From contig MGQB01000036.1 of NCBI GenBank assembly GCA_001797675.1, positions 93,939 to 157,938 of the forward strand: a DNA stretch of 64,000 nt. The letters run 5' to 3'. Positions 8,947 to 18,480 of the stretch are shown here, piece after piece; within the stretch, counting starts at the first letter, position 1, and every line of letters starts with the position of its first letter. The stretch is from Deltaproteobacteria bacterium RBG_13_43_22. Lineage in GTDB: Bacteria > Desulfobacterota > RBG-13-43-22. A program made the translations under genes and the position numbers. The notes under the pieces are model-generated. The model saw nothing but the letters and a program-made list of their open reading frames with translations, was not told the origin of the DNA and did no database searches.

Positions 8947-10519
8947 GGTCAATTCCTTTCTTTGGGTTGACTCTGAGCTTATCATATTGTCCAGTTTTTA
9001 AGGACCACCTCAAAGGTGTCTCACTATCATTGGTACAGAGGGTAACAGCGTTTTTATAAATTGCATAACTTATTCCCAATAGGAACCACAAGATAGGAAG
9101 ATTATAGGTAAAATCGACTGATGACGAAAATCCTAAGACGATGATGCAACCTGATGCTGATATTAACAGTGTTTTTGCATACTCATTTTTTAAATTTTTT
9201 ATTACAGAAAATATTTTGAAAATTGCATAAATTATCATACCTAATATAAATAGAAATATTACCAGGCCAAAATCAAATAATATCGATAAATAAATACTAT
9301 GACTATGAATTATTGGGTTCAAATAGTATGTGCTTCCACTAATCCCTAATCCTTGTATAAAAGCATCATTAACATTAAGCGCATTGAATCCTGTTTGCCA
9401 ATATTTAAATCGATCAGAAAGCGAACGTTCTGATTGAATCCTTACACTTTCGTCATGCGGAAAATAAGATTTGATAGAATTAATATGAGGGAGATTTATG
9501 AATGAAAATATAACAAATCCTAAAAGAACACACCCGAAAAATATGAATAAATTTCTGAAAAGCTTTTTTCTAAAATTCTTTAATGTGACAATTAAAAAAG
9601 TTATAGCCAATAGCATTGAGGCTATTGGGCCTCTTGCTTCGGTAAATAAGATTGTCCAGAATAATAAATTAGTAATTAAAAAAAGAAGGAATTTCTCTTT
9701 ATTTTTTTTGCTTTGATATAATAACCCAATAGTGAAAATAATTCCAAAAGATAAAAATACCGCCCCAACATGAGATTCTATACTCCCTGATGCTTTTTTT
9801 TGGTATGTGGGAAAATTGAAATGTATATCCAATTCATTAGTAATCTGATAGTCTTTGGTTGTATTTCCAACCGGGAAAGTCGGAATCAATTTTTTAAAAG
9901 GAAAAGTGGATACTAACATTGTAATAGCTATTAACATTGAAACTAGTATAATACTTTTTATAGCTTTAATAATATCTTCTTGATTTTTTAATAAAATTAT
10001 AAAAAGTAGATATAGAATAAAATTAAAAGCCAATCTTACGCATTGGTTTAAACCCATCGATATTTCCGGTGTCCATACAATAGATATAAGAGCATACCCT
10101 ACTAATATAATTAGAAAGAAAATCATATATTCAGGAGTTAATTTTTTTCTGAAGGGGGTCGCTTCTTTTTTCAAAACACATTTATGAAAAAATATACAAA
10201 AAATAACCAGAAGAATTGCAATATCAATTAATTCAAGTCTTATCCAACTAAATTTATAGGTGGATGGTTTGATAAAAATCATCATATTACCGATAGGTAA
10301 AAAAGCTATTAATAGAATAGGACTAAAATTAATGTTTTTTAAAAGAATCCCAATAATAACTATTATAACTAGGGCACCGAGTAGATATATGTAAAATATT
10401 GAGTCTTGTTCAACGGACAAATATCCAATTGTTATTATAGCCAATATCTCCAAAATGATTAAAATAAGCAACACAGGAAGATATTTTTTAATATATTTAT
10501 CAAATAATTTATTTTTCAT
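8915..10519 (-). CDS. O-antigen polymerase/ligase-like membrane protein (Wzy_C), 3' end replaced by IS3
   Basis: A 534-residue polytopic membrane protein with about eleven hydrophobic segments and the Wzy_C hallmark region: a long extracytoplasmic loop rich in charged residues, then IHSHSIYLSILFDFGLVIFL. It would polymerise repeat units on the lipid carrier (Wzy) or ligate a finished chain (WaaL-type); sequence alone does not decide which. The next gene upstream encodes a Wzc-like protein and the one before that a Wza-like protein, which favours a Wzy-dependent pathway. Residues after about 504 (from WSLKTGQYDKLR onward) are read from the IS3 right end, so the native C-terminus has been lost or exchanged. 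All membrane segments appear to lie before this point, so the protein may still work. Confidence 0.75.
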   Translation of the reverse strand: MKNKLFDKYIKKYLPVLLILIILEILAIITIGYLSVEQDSIFYIYLLGALVIIVIIGILLKNINFSPILLIAFLPIGNMMIFIKPSTYKFSWIRLELIDIAILLVIFCIFFHKCVLKKEATPFRKKLTPEYMIFFLIILVGYALISIVWTPEISMGLNQCVRLAFNFILYLLFIILLKNQEDIIKAIKSIILVSMLIAITMLVSTFPFKKLIPTFPVGNTTKDYQITNELDIHFNFPTYQKKASGSIESHVGAVFLSFGIIFTIGLLYQSKKNKEKFLLFLITNLLFWTILFTEARGPIASMLLAITFLIVTLKNFRKKLFRNLFIFFGCVLLGFVIFSFINLPHINSIKSYFPHDESVRIQSERSLSDRFKYWQTGFNALNVNDAFIQGLGISGSTYYLNPIIHSHSIYLSILFDFGLVIFLFILGMIIYAIFKIFSVIKNLKNEYAKTLLISASGCIIVLGFSSSVDFTYNLPILWFLLGISYAIYKNAVTLCTNDSETPLRWSLKTGQYDKLRVNPKKGIDHEQETKTTHP

Positions 10520-10559
10520 TAAAATATATGAAAATATTTTTTTAAAATCAAAAACTTAT

Positions 10560-12323
10560 TTATATTATAGAGGTATTCCGTTTTTTATTTAAAAGTATAC
10601 CGACAACTGATGCCCTAGATTCGATCAATTCGTCTAAAGACCAAATTATTTTTTCAACCTGATACTTTCCTGCTTCAACAACTAATATTGTCCCCTCACT
10701 TTCTTTAGCAACTAAAAGAGTCTCTTTACTCTGATTAAGTGAGGAGGTATCAATAATAATCACATCAAATTCTTTTTTTACCTGTGCTATTAAATCAAAA
10801 AGAAAAGGGATATTTAATAGCACAGTTTTATCTGACCCAATGGCCGCTCCGAATGGAATCATATAGAGATTATCTTCAATCGTTTTAACCCATTTAAGAG
10901 CGTCGAATTTTTGAGTATGGACTGTAATAATTGGATCTTTCAAAATAATATCCGATGATTGATTATAAACTCTTGAGAGAAAATAATTTTTAAAATTTAG
11001 ATCGACTAATAATGTTTTAAAGCCACTTTTTGCTAAAGAATATCCAAGACATGCAGTAACAAGACTTTTACCCTCGCCAACTCCATAACTGGTAATGGTC
11101 AAAATCTTAGGTTGATTCATACTGCTAATTTTTATTGAAACCCATAAGTCACTCATGGCAGGTACAAGCAAAGTAGATTCTGTAGGGGGGAATAATTTAT
11201 TACCTTTAATCTGTGGAATTACCGCCAACACTTTTTGTCCTGTCCTCGATTTTACCTCGAAAGGATTTTTAAGAGTATCATCTATATATTCTGCCAAGAA
11301 AACTACTATCATCCCTAAAAAACTGCCAATAAATAATGCAAAGATAAGCATTACCTTTCTTCTTGGAAAATATTTATAATATTTTTTACTTTTTTCAGGA
11401 ATTTGAGCCTTTTCTAAAATTAAAATATTGGTAATGCTTAGTGCCTTTAAAACTTTAGCCTTTTCAAGATCGTTTAGAAGAGAAGTATATACATTGACTA
11501 AGGCCGTATTTATTCTCGTCAGTTTGGCAAGTTCAACTTGTTTAGTCGATATCTTCTTAAATTCTTTTTCTATTAAAGTTATCTGTGCTAAGGCCACCTT
11601 AAGGTCTGGATGATTTTCTTTTTTTTCCGTTGATAACTTGGCAATAGATAACTTCGTAGTCACAAGTTGGCTAGCGTAATTTGTGGCTATCTCATCAACA
11701 CTTATAGCCATATTGTTAAGCTTATAATTATTTATATTATTTTCAGAGTTCGTTATAAGCACATTTAGTCTTAAACATTCTTTAGTTAGTATCTCAATGG
11801 TTTTTCTTGTTTCTTCCTTATTAATATTCGCAAATAAATTCAAAGAAGTGGTAGTAATCGCTTCAGATATTTTTACGGCCATGGACGGGCTCGTTGAATA
11901 AGCTGCTATTTCAAATACATCGGAATCGCTTATCGATTTAATTTTCAGCCCTATTTTATTGGAAATAATAGAAAAAAAACTCGATTTCATAAGCTCGATG
12001 CTTGTTAATGGCGTCCCATCTTTTTGGGTTAAATTTAATTCCTTTATCACTCGACTTATGGAATCTTTGTTTTCCAACAATGTCTTGATAGCAACAGGGA
12101 TTGTCTGACTTTCTATATAAAGTTTGCCGGGGGCAACAGGAACCGTCGTAGAACTAATATCAGTGCTCAAGTCTTGTGTTCTTACGACGACCCTGGTGGT
12201 GGCCATATACACAGGAGTAGCTGCTAATGCCCAAACAAGAGTCACTATGACGATTACGCTAAATACAAATCCAAACAGAATTTTTCTTCCCCAAAGAACC
12301 TCCCAATACCTTCTTAATTCCAA
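10560..12323 (-). CDS. Wzz/Wzc-type chain-length protein with degenerate BY-kinase ATPase domain
   Basis: The 587-residue protein has an N-terminal Wzz domain with membrane segments at about 18-37 and 325-345, a coiled periplasmic region between them, and a C-terminal P-loop domain. Walker A is GVGEGKS (about 414-420) and Walker B is VIIIDTS (about 521-527). The Walker A' strand reads LLVDLNF, lacking the second Asp of the usual DxD. The C-terminus ends KKRNTSII with no tyrosine cluster, so autophosphorylation as in classical Wzc is unlikely. The start is taken as TTG at 12323, giving MELRRYWEVL and lying 8 nt after a strong AGGAGGTGA; the upstream GTG at 12332 overlaps that ribosome site. 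It would control chain length and couple Wzy to Wza. Confidence 0.8.
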   Translation of the reverse strand: MELRRYWEVLWGRKILFGFVFSVIVIVTLVWALAATPVYMATTRVVVRTQDLSTDISSTTVPVAPGKLYIESQTIPVAIKTLLENKDSISRVIKELNLTQKDGTPLTSIELMKSSFFSIISNKIGLKIKSISDSDVFEIAAYSTSPSMAVKISEAITTTSLNLFANINKEETRKTIEILTKECLRLNVLITNSENNINNYKLNNMAISVDEIATNYASQLVTTKLSIAKLSTEKKENHPDLKVALAQITLIEKEFKKISTKQVELAKLTRINTALVNVYTSLLNDLEKAKVLKALSITNILILEKAQIPEKSKKYYKYFPRRKVMLIFALFIGSFLGMIVVFLAEYIDDTLKNPFEVKSRTGQKVLAVIPQIKGNKLFPPTESTLLVPAMSDLWVSIKISSMNQPKILTITSYGVGEGKSLVTACLGYSLAKSGFKTLLVDLNFKNYFLSRVYNQSSDIILKDPIITVHTQKFDALKWVKTIEDNLYMIPFGAAIGSDKTVLLNIPFLFDLIAQVKKEFDVIIIDTSSLNQSKETLLVAKESEGTILVVEAGKYQVEKIIWSLDELIESRASVVGILLNKKRNTSII

Positions 12324-12328
12324 TATGG

Positions 12329-12337
12329 TCACCTCCT
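12329..12337 (-). promoter_or_regulatory. Strong Shine-Dalgarno deciding a TTG start
   Basis: On the minus strand AGGAGGTGA precedes TTG (12323-12321) by an ideal spacing. The longest frame would start at a GTG inside this site, which cannot be served by it. The TTG choice also gives the family-typical N-terminus MELRRYW. Confidence 0.6.
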
Positions 12338-12387
12338 TTTTAAATTCTCATCTCAAAACACATTAAATTTTCTCTTTATTATTTTAA

Positions 12388-13905
12388 TCATTGTGTTTGT
12401 TGAATAATGACAGGTGTTGTACCTTTACCAAGACTTTCCCATACAGAAAAAGGACTTATTACCGATGATACCGTTTGAAATATTCTACTGATATGACCAA
12501 GTACATCCTCAACATCGGTAATAAAATTTGTAGAGACATAGACGAGGTCTCCATTTTGAAGGATAGTATTTTCATCCCAAATCCCGTGTTTTAGAATTTT
12601 TTCGATAGTGAATTTTTTAATTTCGCCTTTTCTGGCCACAAAAACATTATTCCTATTAGCCCTGGATAAAAATCCGCCGGCTTTACCGATTGCATCTAAA
12701 ACATTTAACGGTTCCGTATAACTGTAATATCCTGGAGTGGTTACCTCACCAAGGACGATAACCCTCTTATTTTCAAATGGAACAAAAACTACATCTTCAT
12801 TTTGTAAAACAGGATTTTGGCTTGTATCACCGGTTTCTATCATCCTCTGGGGATTTAAAACCATAACCGTGGAGGTCTTATTACCATTTCTTATAAGCAT
12901 GACATTATTTTTATTAGCATTCATTGAAAAACCTCCGGCTTTTGCAATCACTTCTAACAGATAAATGGGAGATTCAAAAGAAATATTACCAGGACTTTTA
13001 ACTTCTCCCAAAACGGTAATTCTTTTTTCCGATTTTGGAACAAAAATAATATCGCTTTTCTTAACGATCAATTTTTGATCGATATTGCCCTCTTCAAGGA
13101 TTTTTTTTATGTCGATTTTTTTTGTCTCAATTTTTTCACCGTCTTTCCTTATTACCAAAACTTGAGTCCTATCGGCATTTGTACTGAACCCTCCAACTTT
13201 GGCAATGACATCCAATACCGACATTGGGGATTCTGTAAATTCTCTTTCTAAGCTAACCGAACCGGGAGTGGTAACTTCACCCAAAACAATCAACTTGTTT
13301 GATTCGGAGGGAACATAGACAATATCATCCTTCATAAGCAGAATATCTTTTGTTTTATCTCCCCCTAGTGCCATTTTAAGATCAAGATTAAGAACAGTGG
13401 AACTAGATTTTTGCTTGCGAATAACTATCACATTACTTCTATCGGAACTTGAAGAAAAACCACCGGAACGAGAAATAATTTCCAATATCGATGGTTGACG
13501 ATCGATATTAAAAACCCCTGGACTTACAACTCCCCCTAAAACAGTGATCTTTTGACTTTGATAGGCGGTCAGATTTACCATAACTTGCGGATTTTTAAAA
13601 TATTTTGAAAGACCTTTTTTAATAATATCCCTCAGTTCAAATACCGTAACACCAGCAGCTTGAATATCTCCTAAAAGGGGATAACTGATTTTCCCCGAAG
13701 GGTCAATCGTAAGCGTAAAACTAAGATCTTCATTTCGATAAACTTTTATTTCTGTTTTATCACCCGGACCCAAGATATAATTTGATAAATTGATATCTGG
13801 AATAGCACTTTGCGCACTTTCGCCCTTAATTACTTCAGCATTCGATAAATTTATTAAAAATAAAACTGACATTAGAGTTAAGAGAATCCTTAATTTTATT
13901 TTCAT
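12388..13905 (-). CDS. Wza-type polysaccharide export protein with four SLBB domains
   Basis: A 505-residue secreted protein: signal peptide (about 1-23, cleaved after SNA), Poly_export domain (about 40-116, with ILGPGDKTEIKVYRNEDL) and four consecutive SLBB domains (about 119-198, 204-291, 295-376, 381-458). Each SLBB opens with a motif like VLGEVTTPG and contains AGGF or its variant. There is no lipobox cysteine, unlike E. coli Wza. The C-terminal about 45 residues are amphipathic and could make the outer-membrane segment. It would form the outer-membrane or periplasmic conduit for the glycan. It lies immediately upstream of the Wzc-like gene (64 bp apart) and probably starts this sub-operon. 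An SD of AAAGGG precedes the ATG. Confidence 0.85.
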   Translation of the reverse strand: MKIKLRILLTLMSVLFLINLSNAEVIKGESAQSAIPDINLSNYILGPGDKTEIKVYRNEDLSFTLTIDPSGKISYPLLGDIQAAGVTVFELRDIIKKGLSKYFKNPQVMVNLTAYQSQKITVLGGVVSPGVFNIDRQPSILEIISRSGGFSSSSDRSNVIVIRKQKSSSTVLNLDLKMALGGDKTKDILLMKDDIVYVPSESNKLIVLGEVTTPGSVSLEREFTESPMSVLDVIAKVGGFSTNADRTQVLVIRKDGEKIETKKIDIKKILEEGNIDQKLIVKKSDIIFVPKSEKRITVLGEVKSPGNISFESPIYLLEVIAKAGGFSMNANKNNVMLIRNGNKTSTVMVLNPQRMIETGDTSQNPVLQNEDVVFVPFENKRVIVLGEVTTPGYYSYTEPLNVLDAIGKAGGFLSRANRNNVFVARKGEIKKFTIEKILKHGIWDENTILQNGDLVYVSTNFITDVEDVLGHISRIFQTVSSVISPFSVWESLGKGTTPVIIQQTQ

Positions 13906-13968
13906 AAATAATCCCTTTCTCTTTATATCTATATCTGCATTGGCTTTTAAATCATCTCTTTGTCAGAC

Positions 13969-13998
13969 AATATAATTTGTTTAAAAAGATCGAAACAA
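13969..13998 (-). promoter_or_regulatory. Candidate sigma70-type promoter upstream of the Wza gene
   Basis: On the minus strand TTGTTT (13998-13993) and TATATT (13974-13969) are separated by 18 bp, about 64 bp upstream of the Wza start. The -10 box is a good match and the -35 box is moderate. It sits in the 138-bp gap after the radical SAM block, a natural place for a new transcript. Confidence 0.4.
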
Positions 13999-14043
13999 CC
14001 AGATTGATCCTTCTGCTTGAAGTAGAAGCAAAGATAACAAGTG

Positions 14044-15549
14044 TTAGGTGAGACCCGTTTGTCGAAAATGCAACCGCATGGCCAACCATTTTAATGACTT
14101 ATGAATAAATAGGAAGCAACCATCCATAAAGGGTTGGTTAAATACTTTAAGGAATGGCTTGGAAATTAAAATCTTTAAGATTCTCCGGGAGACTTCATAT
14201 TTATTCATGTCAATGATAAACTTAAGATAACCCCCTTGGGTCCGTTGGCCAAATGTCTTTTCATACATGCTGTCATATAGGATGCCATCCGCTGAGGCTT
14301 TTTCATAAAGAGGTGTGCCCGGGAAAAAACTCAACGCATACACCCGGGTGACAAAGGGTCGCGGCAGTTTAACGAGCAGTTTTACAGTGTCTAATAAATC
14401 CTCCCTACTCTCGTAGGGATTTTCAACAATAAAATCATAATAAGGCAGTAACCGGTCTTTATAGCTGTTCAGTAATTGCGCAGCCCGTAAGGATTGCGCT
14501 GCATTAGCGCAATGTTCTCGTTTATAAAGTTCGATAATCCTTGAACTTCCCGATTGAATTCCCATGCCTACATTAGTCAATCCCGCACCTACCAGAAGAT
14601 CGAATTTATCCTTTACTACATTCACGGGAGTTACCAGGATATAAAAAGGCAGCCGAATCTTTTTTTTATACTGCTCGGTAAAATCTTTAATCTCCTCCAA
14701 ACTGCGACTGGCAAAGGTGTCGTCGCAAAAACAGATTTCTCCGATAAAAGGGAAAGAATCTCTTACCCATTCAAGTTCTGCAATTACATTGCCAATATTG
14801 CGTTTACGAAAATAGCGCCGTCCATATATTTTCAGGCTCAGAGGGACTTCACCACAGAAGCTGCAATGGAAGGGGCAGCCCCGGGCCGAAATTATTTGAT
14901 ACGCGGGTTTGGGTGGACCATTTAAATTTAATGGCGGAAAATATTTCATTATATGGGCGTGCCAATTCTGGATGTTCATCGGCTGAAGAACATCGTCCAC
15001 AGTCAGATGGTGATCTTCGAAAGAGTAATCGGGGAAAGGGAGAGAGTCCAACTCCTGGGCCAAAGGGGCAGGACCATTGTTAATCTGTCGTCCGTTCTGT
15101 TTCGTCCAGATACCAGGGATATCGGTGAGGTCCTGACCCTTGGACATACGGTTGATCAACTCTGGAAGAGCGGTCTCCCCTTCTCCCACGCATACCATAT
15201 CTGCAGTCTCCAAGGATTCCTCTGGGTTAACCGTGGGATGGATCCCTCCCCAGATCACTGGGGTACTTAAACGACTTTTGAGTTGTTGGGTAAAAACCTT
15301 GGCAATTGTGTAGTGATGAGACATCAAGGAAATACCGATTAAATTAGATTCTTGACAAAGAACAACGATTTTTTCCATAACATCTGAATCATAACTATAA
15401 ATACCACCTATAGCCCTGCGGTGTATATCTTTCAAAGTAGGAAGAAAAATCAGTTGTGCCTGGTGCCCCTGTTGTTTTAGGATCGATGAAAGAATACGTA
15501 TTCCGACAGCATCCGTACTTAATCCCATACTGATAAAAGTCATTTTCAT
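14044..15549 (-). CDS. B12-binding-domain radical SAM protein (1 of 5)
   Basis: The 501-residue protein has an N-terminal Rossmann-like cobalamin-binding domain (about 1-150, with PVIWGGIHPTVNPEESLE and VGEGE motifs) and a radical SAM domain with CPFHCSFC (C225, C229, C232). The DxHxxG cobalamin-ligand motif is not evident, as in many members of this class. The C-terminal about 100 residues are basic and hydrophobic and may touch the membrane. Family members do radical methylations or rearrangements at unreactive carbons. It closely resembles the proteins at 16899 and 18481 in layout (WGG-HPT, FPDYS, PYES, PGTPLYEKA), implying local duplication. It ends the radical SAM run. The substrate is unknown; a lipid or glycan precursor is inferred from context. 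Confidence 0.8.
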   Translation of the reverse strand: MKMTFISMGLSTDAVGIRILSSILKQQGHQAQLIFLPTLKDIHRRAIGGIYSYDSDVMEKIVVLCQESNLIGISLMSHHYTIAKVFTQQLKSRLSTPVIWGGIHPTVNPEESLETADMVCVGEGETALPELINRMSKGQDLTDIPGIWTKQNGRQINNGPAPLAQELDSLPFPDYSFEDHHLTVDDVLQPMNIQNWHAHIMKYFPPLNLNGPPKPAYQIISARGCPFHCSFCGEVPLSLKIYGRRYFRKRNIGNVIAELEWVRDSFPFIGEICFCDDTFASRSLEEIKDFTEQYKKKIRLPFYILVTPVNVVKDKFDLLVGAGLTNVGMGIQSGSSRIIELYKREHCANAAQSLRAAQLLNSYKDRLLPYYDFIVENPYESREDLLDTVKLLVKLPRPFVTRVYALSFFPGTPLYEKASADGILYDSMYEKTFGQRTQGGYLKFIIDMNKYEVSRRILKILISKPFLKVFNQPFMDGCFLFIHKSLKWLAMRLHFRQTGLT

Positions 15550-15621
15550 TTTCTAATGCATCCTTTATTCATAAAATTCAAGTTCCTATAAGCGGATAAA
15601 AATTAAACAATTGGCAACTAA

Positions 15622-16902
15622 TTATTTTCCTAGTATTTTTAAAAAACCGTTAAAAAGAATTTCGATAAAATACGACTTTTTATTTGTGTAATACACCGGA
15701 AAAAGAAGATTATCTGTATTTTTAATTAAACCTTCTTTTACCGCTATTTTAAAAAGAGGGGTGTGGGGTTCGATCCGTAAGGAATTAAATTCAAAATGAA
15801 CCCTGTTTTTCATTCTAACTTTGACTTTAATGTAAAAAGCCATTAGTTTTAAAAAAGTAATAACATTCTGCCCAGGAGGATTTTTAAAAAAATTATAGCA
15901 AACCTCGATTCCATTAACACTTTTAAGAATATCATAGACTCTTAGAATGTCTTCCATTTTTATAGTCTTACCCAATTTTCGGAGAACATCATCAGAAAAA
16001 CCGTCCGGAGAAAGTATAATCTTCTTACATCCGGCATTTATTAAAAGATCAAAAAAATCCTTATTAAGATAACCTTCATGAAACCAGGCTGACCAGGATA
16101 CCGTAAGCCCTCTTTTGATAATCTCTTTGCATATGGCCTCAGCATGCGACAAAGGCAGATTAAAGACCGAATCCACGAAAGTAAAGCTTTTGACATTCAT
16201 ATCGAGTACAAGGGATTCTATTTCATCGACCACCTTCACGGGTTCTTTCAATCTATAATTTTTTCCATTAAGAAAACCGTAGATACAATAAATACACCCC
16301 AGTGCACAACCTCTTTTGGTTTCTACTCCAATTGCCTCAGGAATATTCAGATAGGGTTCCAGAGGAACCAAGTTCTTCTCCGGAAATGAGATATCGGTTA
16401 AATTCACTTGATTATTCGGTCCGGTAAAAACCACCTTCCCATTTTCTCTGAAAAAGACCCCTCTTATTGCAACAGGACTATCGAGATGATTTAATAAATT
16501 CGGAAAGGTATTTTCACCCTCAAGAAATATTCCATAATCGATCCGTGGTTCATCTTGCATAATCTCGTGTGCAAACATTGAAAAACCTGAGCCGCCTATG
16601 ACTATCTTGCTTTTTTGGGAGGGGCCAGCTTTTATCACATCTATGATCTTTTTAAGATAACTATAATAAAAGATAACCTTTCTCTTGTTAGTGGAGTCTA
16701 TATTGCGAAGCGACAAACCGATGAGATCAGGGTTGAAATTATTAAGTAGCTCCGACAATTCAACCAGATAATTACTTAAAACATTCGTATCAACGACCTT
16801 TAGATTGTGTCCTTTTATAGAGGATACAAGACAACTAAGCCCAAGAGGGAAAATTGGGGGTTCTTTCCCTCCGAGATAGGCCTGAACTAATAAGATATTC
16901 AT
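15622..16902 (-). CDS. B12-binding-domain radical SAM protein (2 of 5, divergent short form)
   Basis: This 426-residue protein has a cobalamin-type Rossmann domain (PLGLSCLVSSIKGHNLKVVD; VIGGSGFSMF; EGE) followed by a radical SAM core with CALGCIYC (C199, C203, C206). It is the shortest and least similar of the five, lacking the HPT motif of the others. The Wza-proximal part (VHFEFNSLRIEPHTPLFK) resembles the substrate-side end of other EPS-locus radical SAM proteins. Its start overlaps the upstream radical SAM gene by 4 bp (ATGA), so translation is coupled. It probably acts in the same pathway as its neighbours, on an unknown carbon centre. Confidence 0.75.
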   Translation of the reverse strand: MNILLVQAYLGGKEPPIFPLGLSCLVSSIKGHNLKVVDTNVLSNYLVELSELLNNFNPDLIGLSLRNIDSTNKRKVIFYYSYLKKIIDVIKAGPSQKSKIVIGGSGFSMFAHEIMQDEPRIDYGIFLEGENTFPNLLNHLDSPVAIRGVFFRENGKVVFTGPNNQVNLTDISFPEKNLVPLEPYLNIPEAIGVETKRGCALGCIYCIYGFLNGKNYRLKEPVKVVDEIESLVLDMNVKSFTFVDSVFNLPLSHAEAICKEIIKRGLTVSWSAWFHEGYLNKDFFDLLINAGCKKIILSPDGFSDDVLRKLGKTIKMEDILRVYDILKSVNGIEVCYNFFKNPPGQNVITFLKLMAFYIKVKVRMKNRVHFEFNSLRIEPHTPLFKIAVKEGLIKNTDNLLFPVYYTNKKSYFIEILFNGFLKILGK

Positions 16903-18392
16903 TTTATTTTTGTTTTTTTTATAAAATGAAACAATCGTTTAAGTTCTATATAAAAGTGTTTAAAGAAAGGTTTCAAGATATTGCTGTTTAAAATTCGGAC
17001 GACCTGTCGATTTACCAGAAATTTAAGCAGGGGACCGGGAAATCTACCACCTTTGGCTAATGTCATGAGCAGATTGAGGTAACCGGGTTCCCTCATGGTA
17101 TAACTTTTGGAATAGATTTCCTGTCGGTCATCCTTTAAATATCCATCCTTTTTAGCCATTTGATAGAGTTTTGTTCCCGGGTAAAGGACGAGAGAAAAAG
17201 GTTGGAGTCGAAACGGTTTGGGGATTTTGGTGATAAATCTAAGGCTCTCTATCTTATCTTCATCAGTCTCATAGGGAACATCCAGTATAAAGTCATAACT
17301 GGGTGGAAACATTCTGTCTTTAAATTTATTGATTATTTTTATGGCCTTCATCATCACTTCATTGGACATATTCTTCCGATTAAACAATTCCTGAATGCGT
17401 TTACTGCCACTTTCAAGTCCAAGCTGAAGGTATATTAAACCCGAATCAACCAGCAGTTCCATCTTTTCTTCGCTAACCGTTAACGGACTCCCAAGGCAAG
17501 AGAAAGGTAGTCCTATCTTTTCTTTATATTCTTTGCAGAACCGTTCCAACTCTTTTAAATTACGAGCAAAAAAGGCATCATCCGAGATCCAGATATAACC
17601 GATATAAGGCATATTCTTCTTAACCCATAAAAGTTCGCCAATAACATGATCTACCGATCTCCATCTCAAATAACCCTGTCCCTCGTATAAACCTTTTATG
17701 GTGTCATTAATGCAATAAGTGCATCTATGCGGACATCCTCTACCAGTCATGGTTTGATAACCAATTTTTTTTAAGTAGGTTGAGACGGTGCCTCTCTCAA
17801 GAAACTGGCGTAAAAGGGCATCGGTCATACGAACGATTGCTCCTTTGTACAACACATGGTGGTCTTTAAGAGAGTAATCCGGAAATGGATATCGGTCTAA
17901 ATTTCGAGCAAGTTGACCCAGAGGATTTTTTATTAATCTGTCATTAGATTTAATCCATAAATTATCGGTGGATAAATAATCGTCGTTATTATCCATCTTT
18001 CTAATGAGATCAAGGATCGTTTCCTCGCCATCTCCGACACAGATCATATCCGCATATTCCAATGATTCTTCAGGGCGTATAGTAGGATGCACCCCTCCCC
18101 AGATTACAGGAATATCGACCGATTTTTTTAGTTTGGAAGTAATTTGGACGGCATTATCAAAAAAGTTGGTCATTAGGGTGAGACCGATTAAATCGGATCC
18201 TGCACATAAAGTCAGAAGTTTTTCCAGTACGCTATCATCATATCGATTAACCCCATGTATAAGATTATCGCCAAAAGGGTCTGGAAGGAATATCATCTGC
18301 GTTTTGTAGCCATTCTGCTTTAAATAGGCCGACATGGTCCTTAACCCAAAAGCGGTAATATCAGGATAGGGAGAAATTAATGTGATTTTCAT
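16899..18392 (-). CDS. B12-binding-domain radical SAM protein (3 of 5)
   Basis: A 497-residue protein with an N-terminal cobalamin-binding-type domain (VIWGGVHPTIRPEESLEY; VGDGEE) and a radical SAM core with CPHRCTYC (C220, C224, C227). The C-terminal region has the shared LVLYPGTKLYQMAKKDGYL block, and then a basic amphipathic tail from about residue 440. It is a close paralogue of the genes at 14044 and 18481. The downstream gene overlaps it by 4 bp. Each paralogue keeps all three cluster cysteines, so the copies are presumably functional and specialised rather than decaying. Confidence 0.8.
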   Translation of the reverse strand: MKITLISPYPDITAFGLRTMSAYLKQNGYKTQMIFLPDPFGDNLIHGVNRYDDSVLEKLLTLCAGSDLIGLTLMTNFFDNAVQITSKLKKSVDIPVIWGGVHPTIRPEESLEYADMICVGDGEETILDLIRKMDNNDDYLSTDNLWIKSNDRLIKNPLGQLARNLDRYPFPDYSLKDHHVLYKGAIVRMTDALLRQFLERGTVSTYLKKIGYQTMTGRGCPHRCTYCINDTIKGLYEGQGYLRWRSVDHVIGELLWVKKNMPYIGYIWISDDAFFARNLKELERFCKEYKEKIGLPFSCLGSPLTVSEEKMELLVDSGLIYLQLGLESGSKRIQELFNRKNMSNEVMMKAIKIINKFKDRMFPPSYDFILDVPYETDEDKIESLRFITKIPKPFRLQPFSLVLYPGTKLYQMAKKDGYLKDDRQEIYSKSYTMREPGYLNLLMTLAKGGRFPGPLLKFLVNRQVVRILNSNILKPFFKHFYIELKRLFHFIKKTKIK

Positions 18393-18480
18393 CTCATTTC
18401 ACGACTGAATCGAATTCGTTTTATTGTATAAATTATTTGAGTTGGCAAATTTTGAAATTAAGTTTACTTGTTAAATATTC

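Larger units (their letters stand above)
7938..9007 (-). mobile_element. IS3-family insertion sequence, decayed
   Basis: Imperfect inverted ends are visible: TGGGCCCCAGTAGTTGGACAA reading in from 7938 and TGGTCCTTAAAAACTGGACAA reading in from 9007 on the minus strand. The element holds OrfA and OrfB remnants of an IS3-type transposase. No clear target duplication is seen. It has landed at the 3' end of the Wzy-like gene, whose reading frame now runs into the IS end. Confidence 0.75.
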
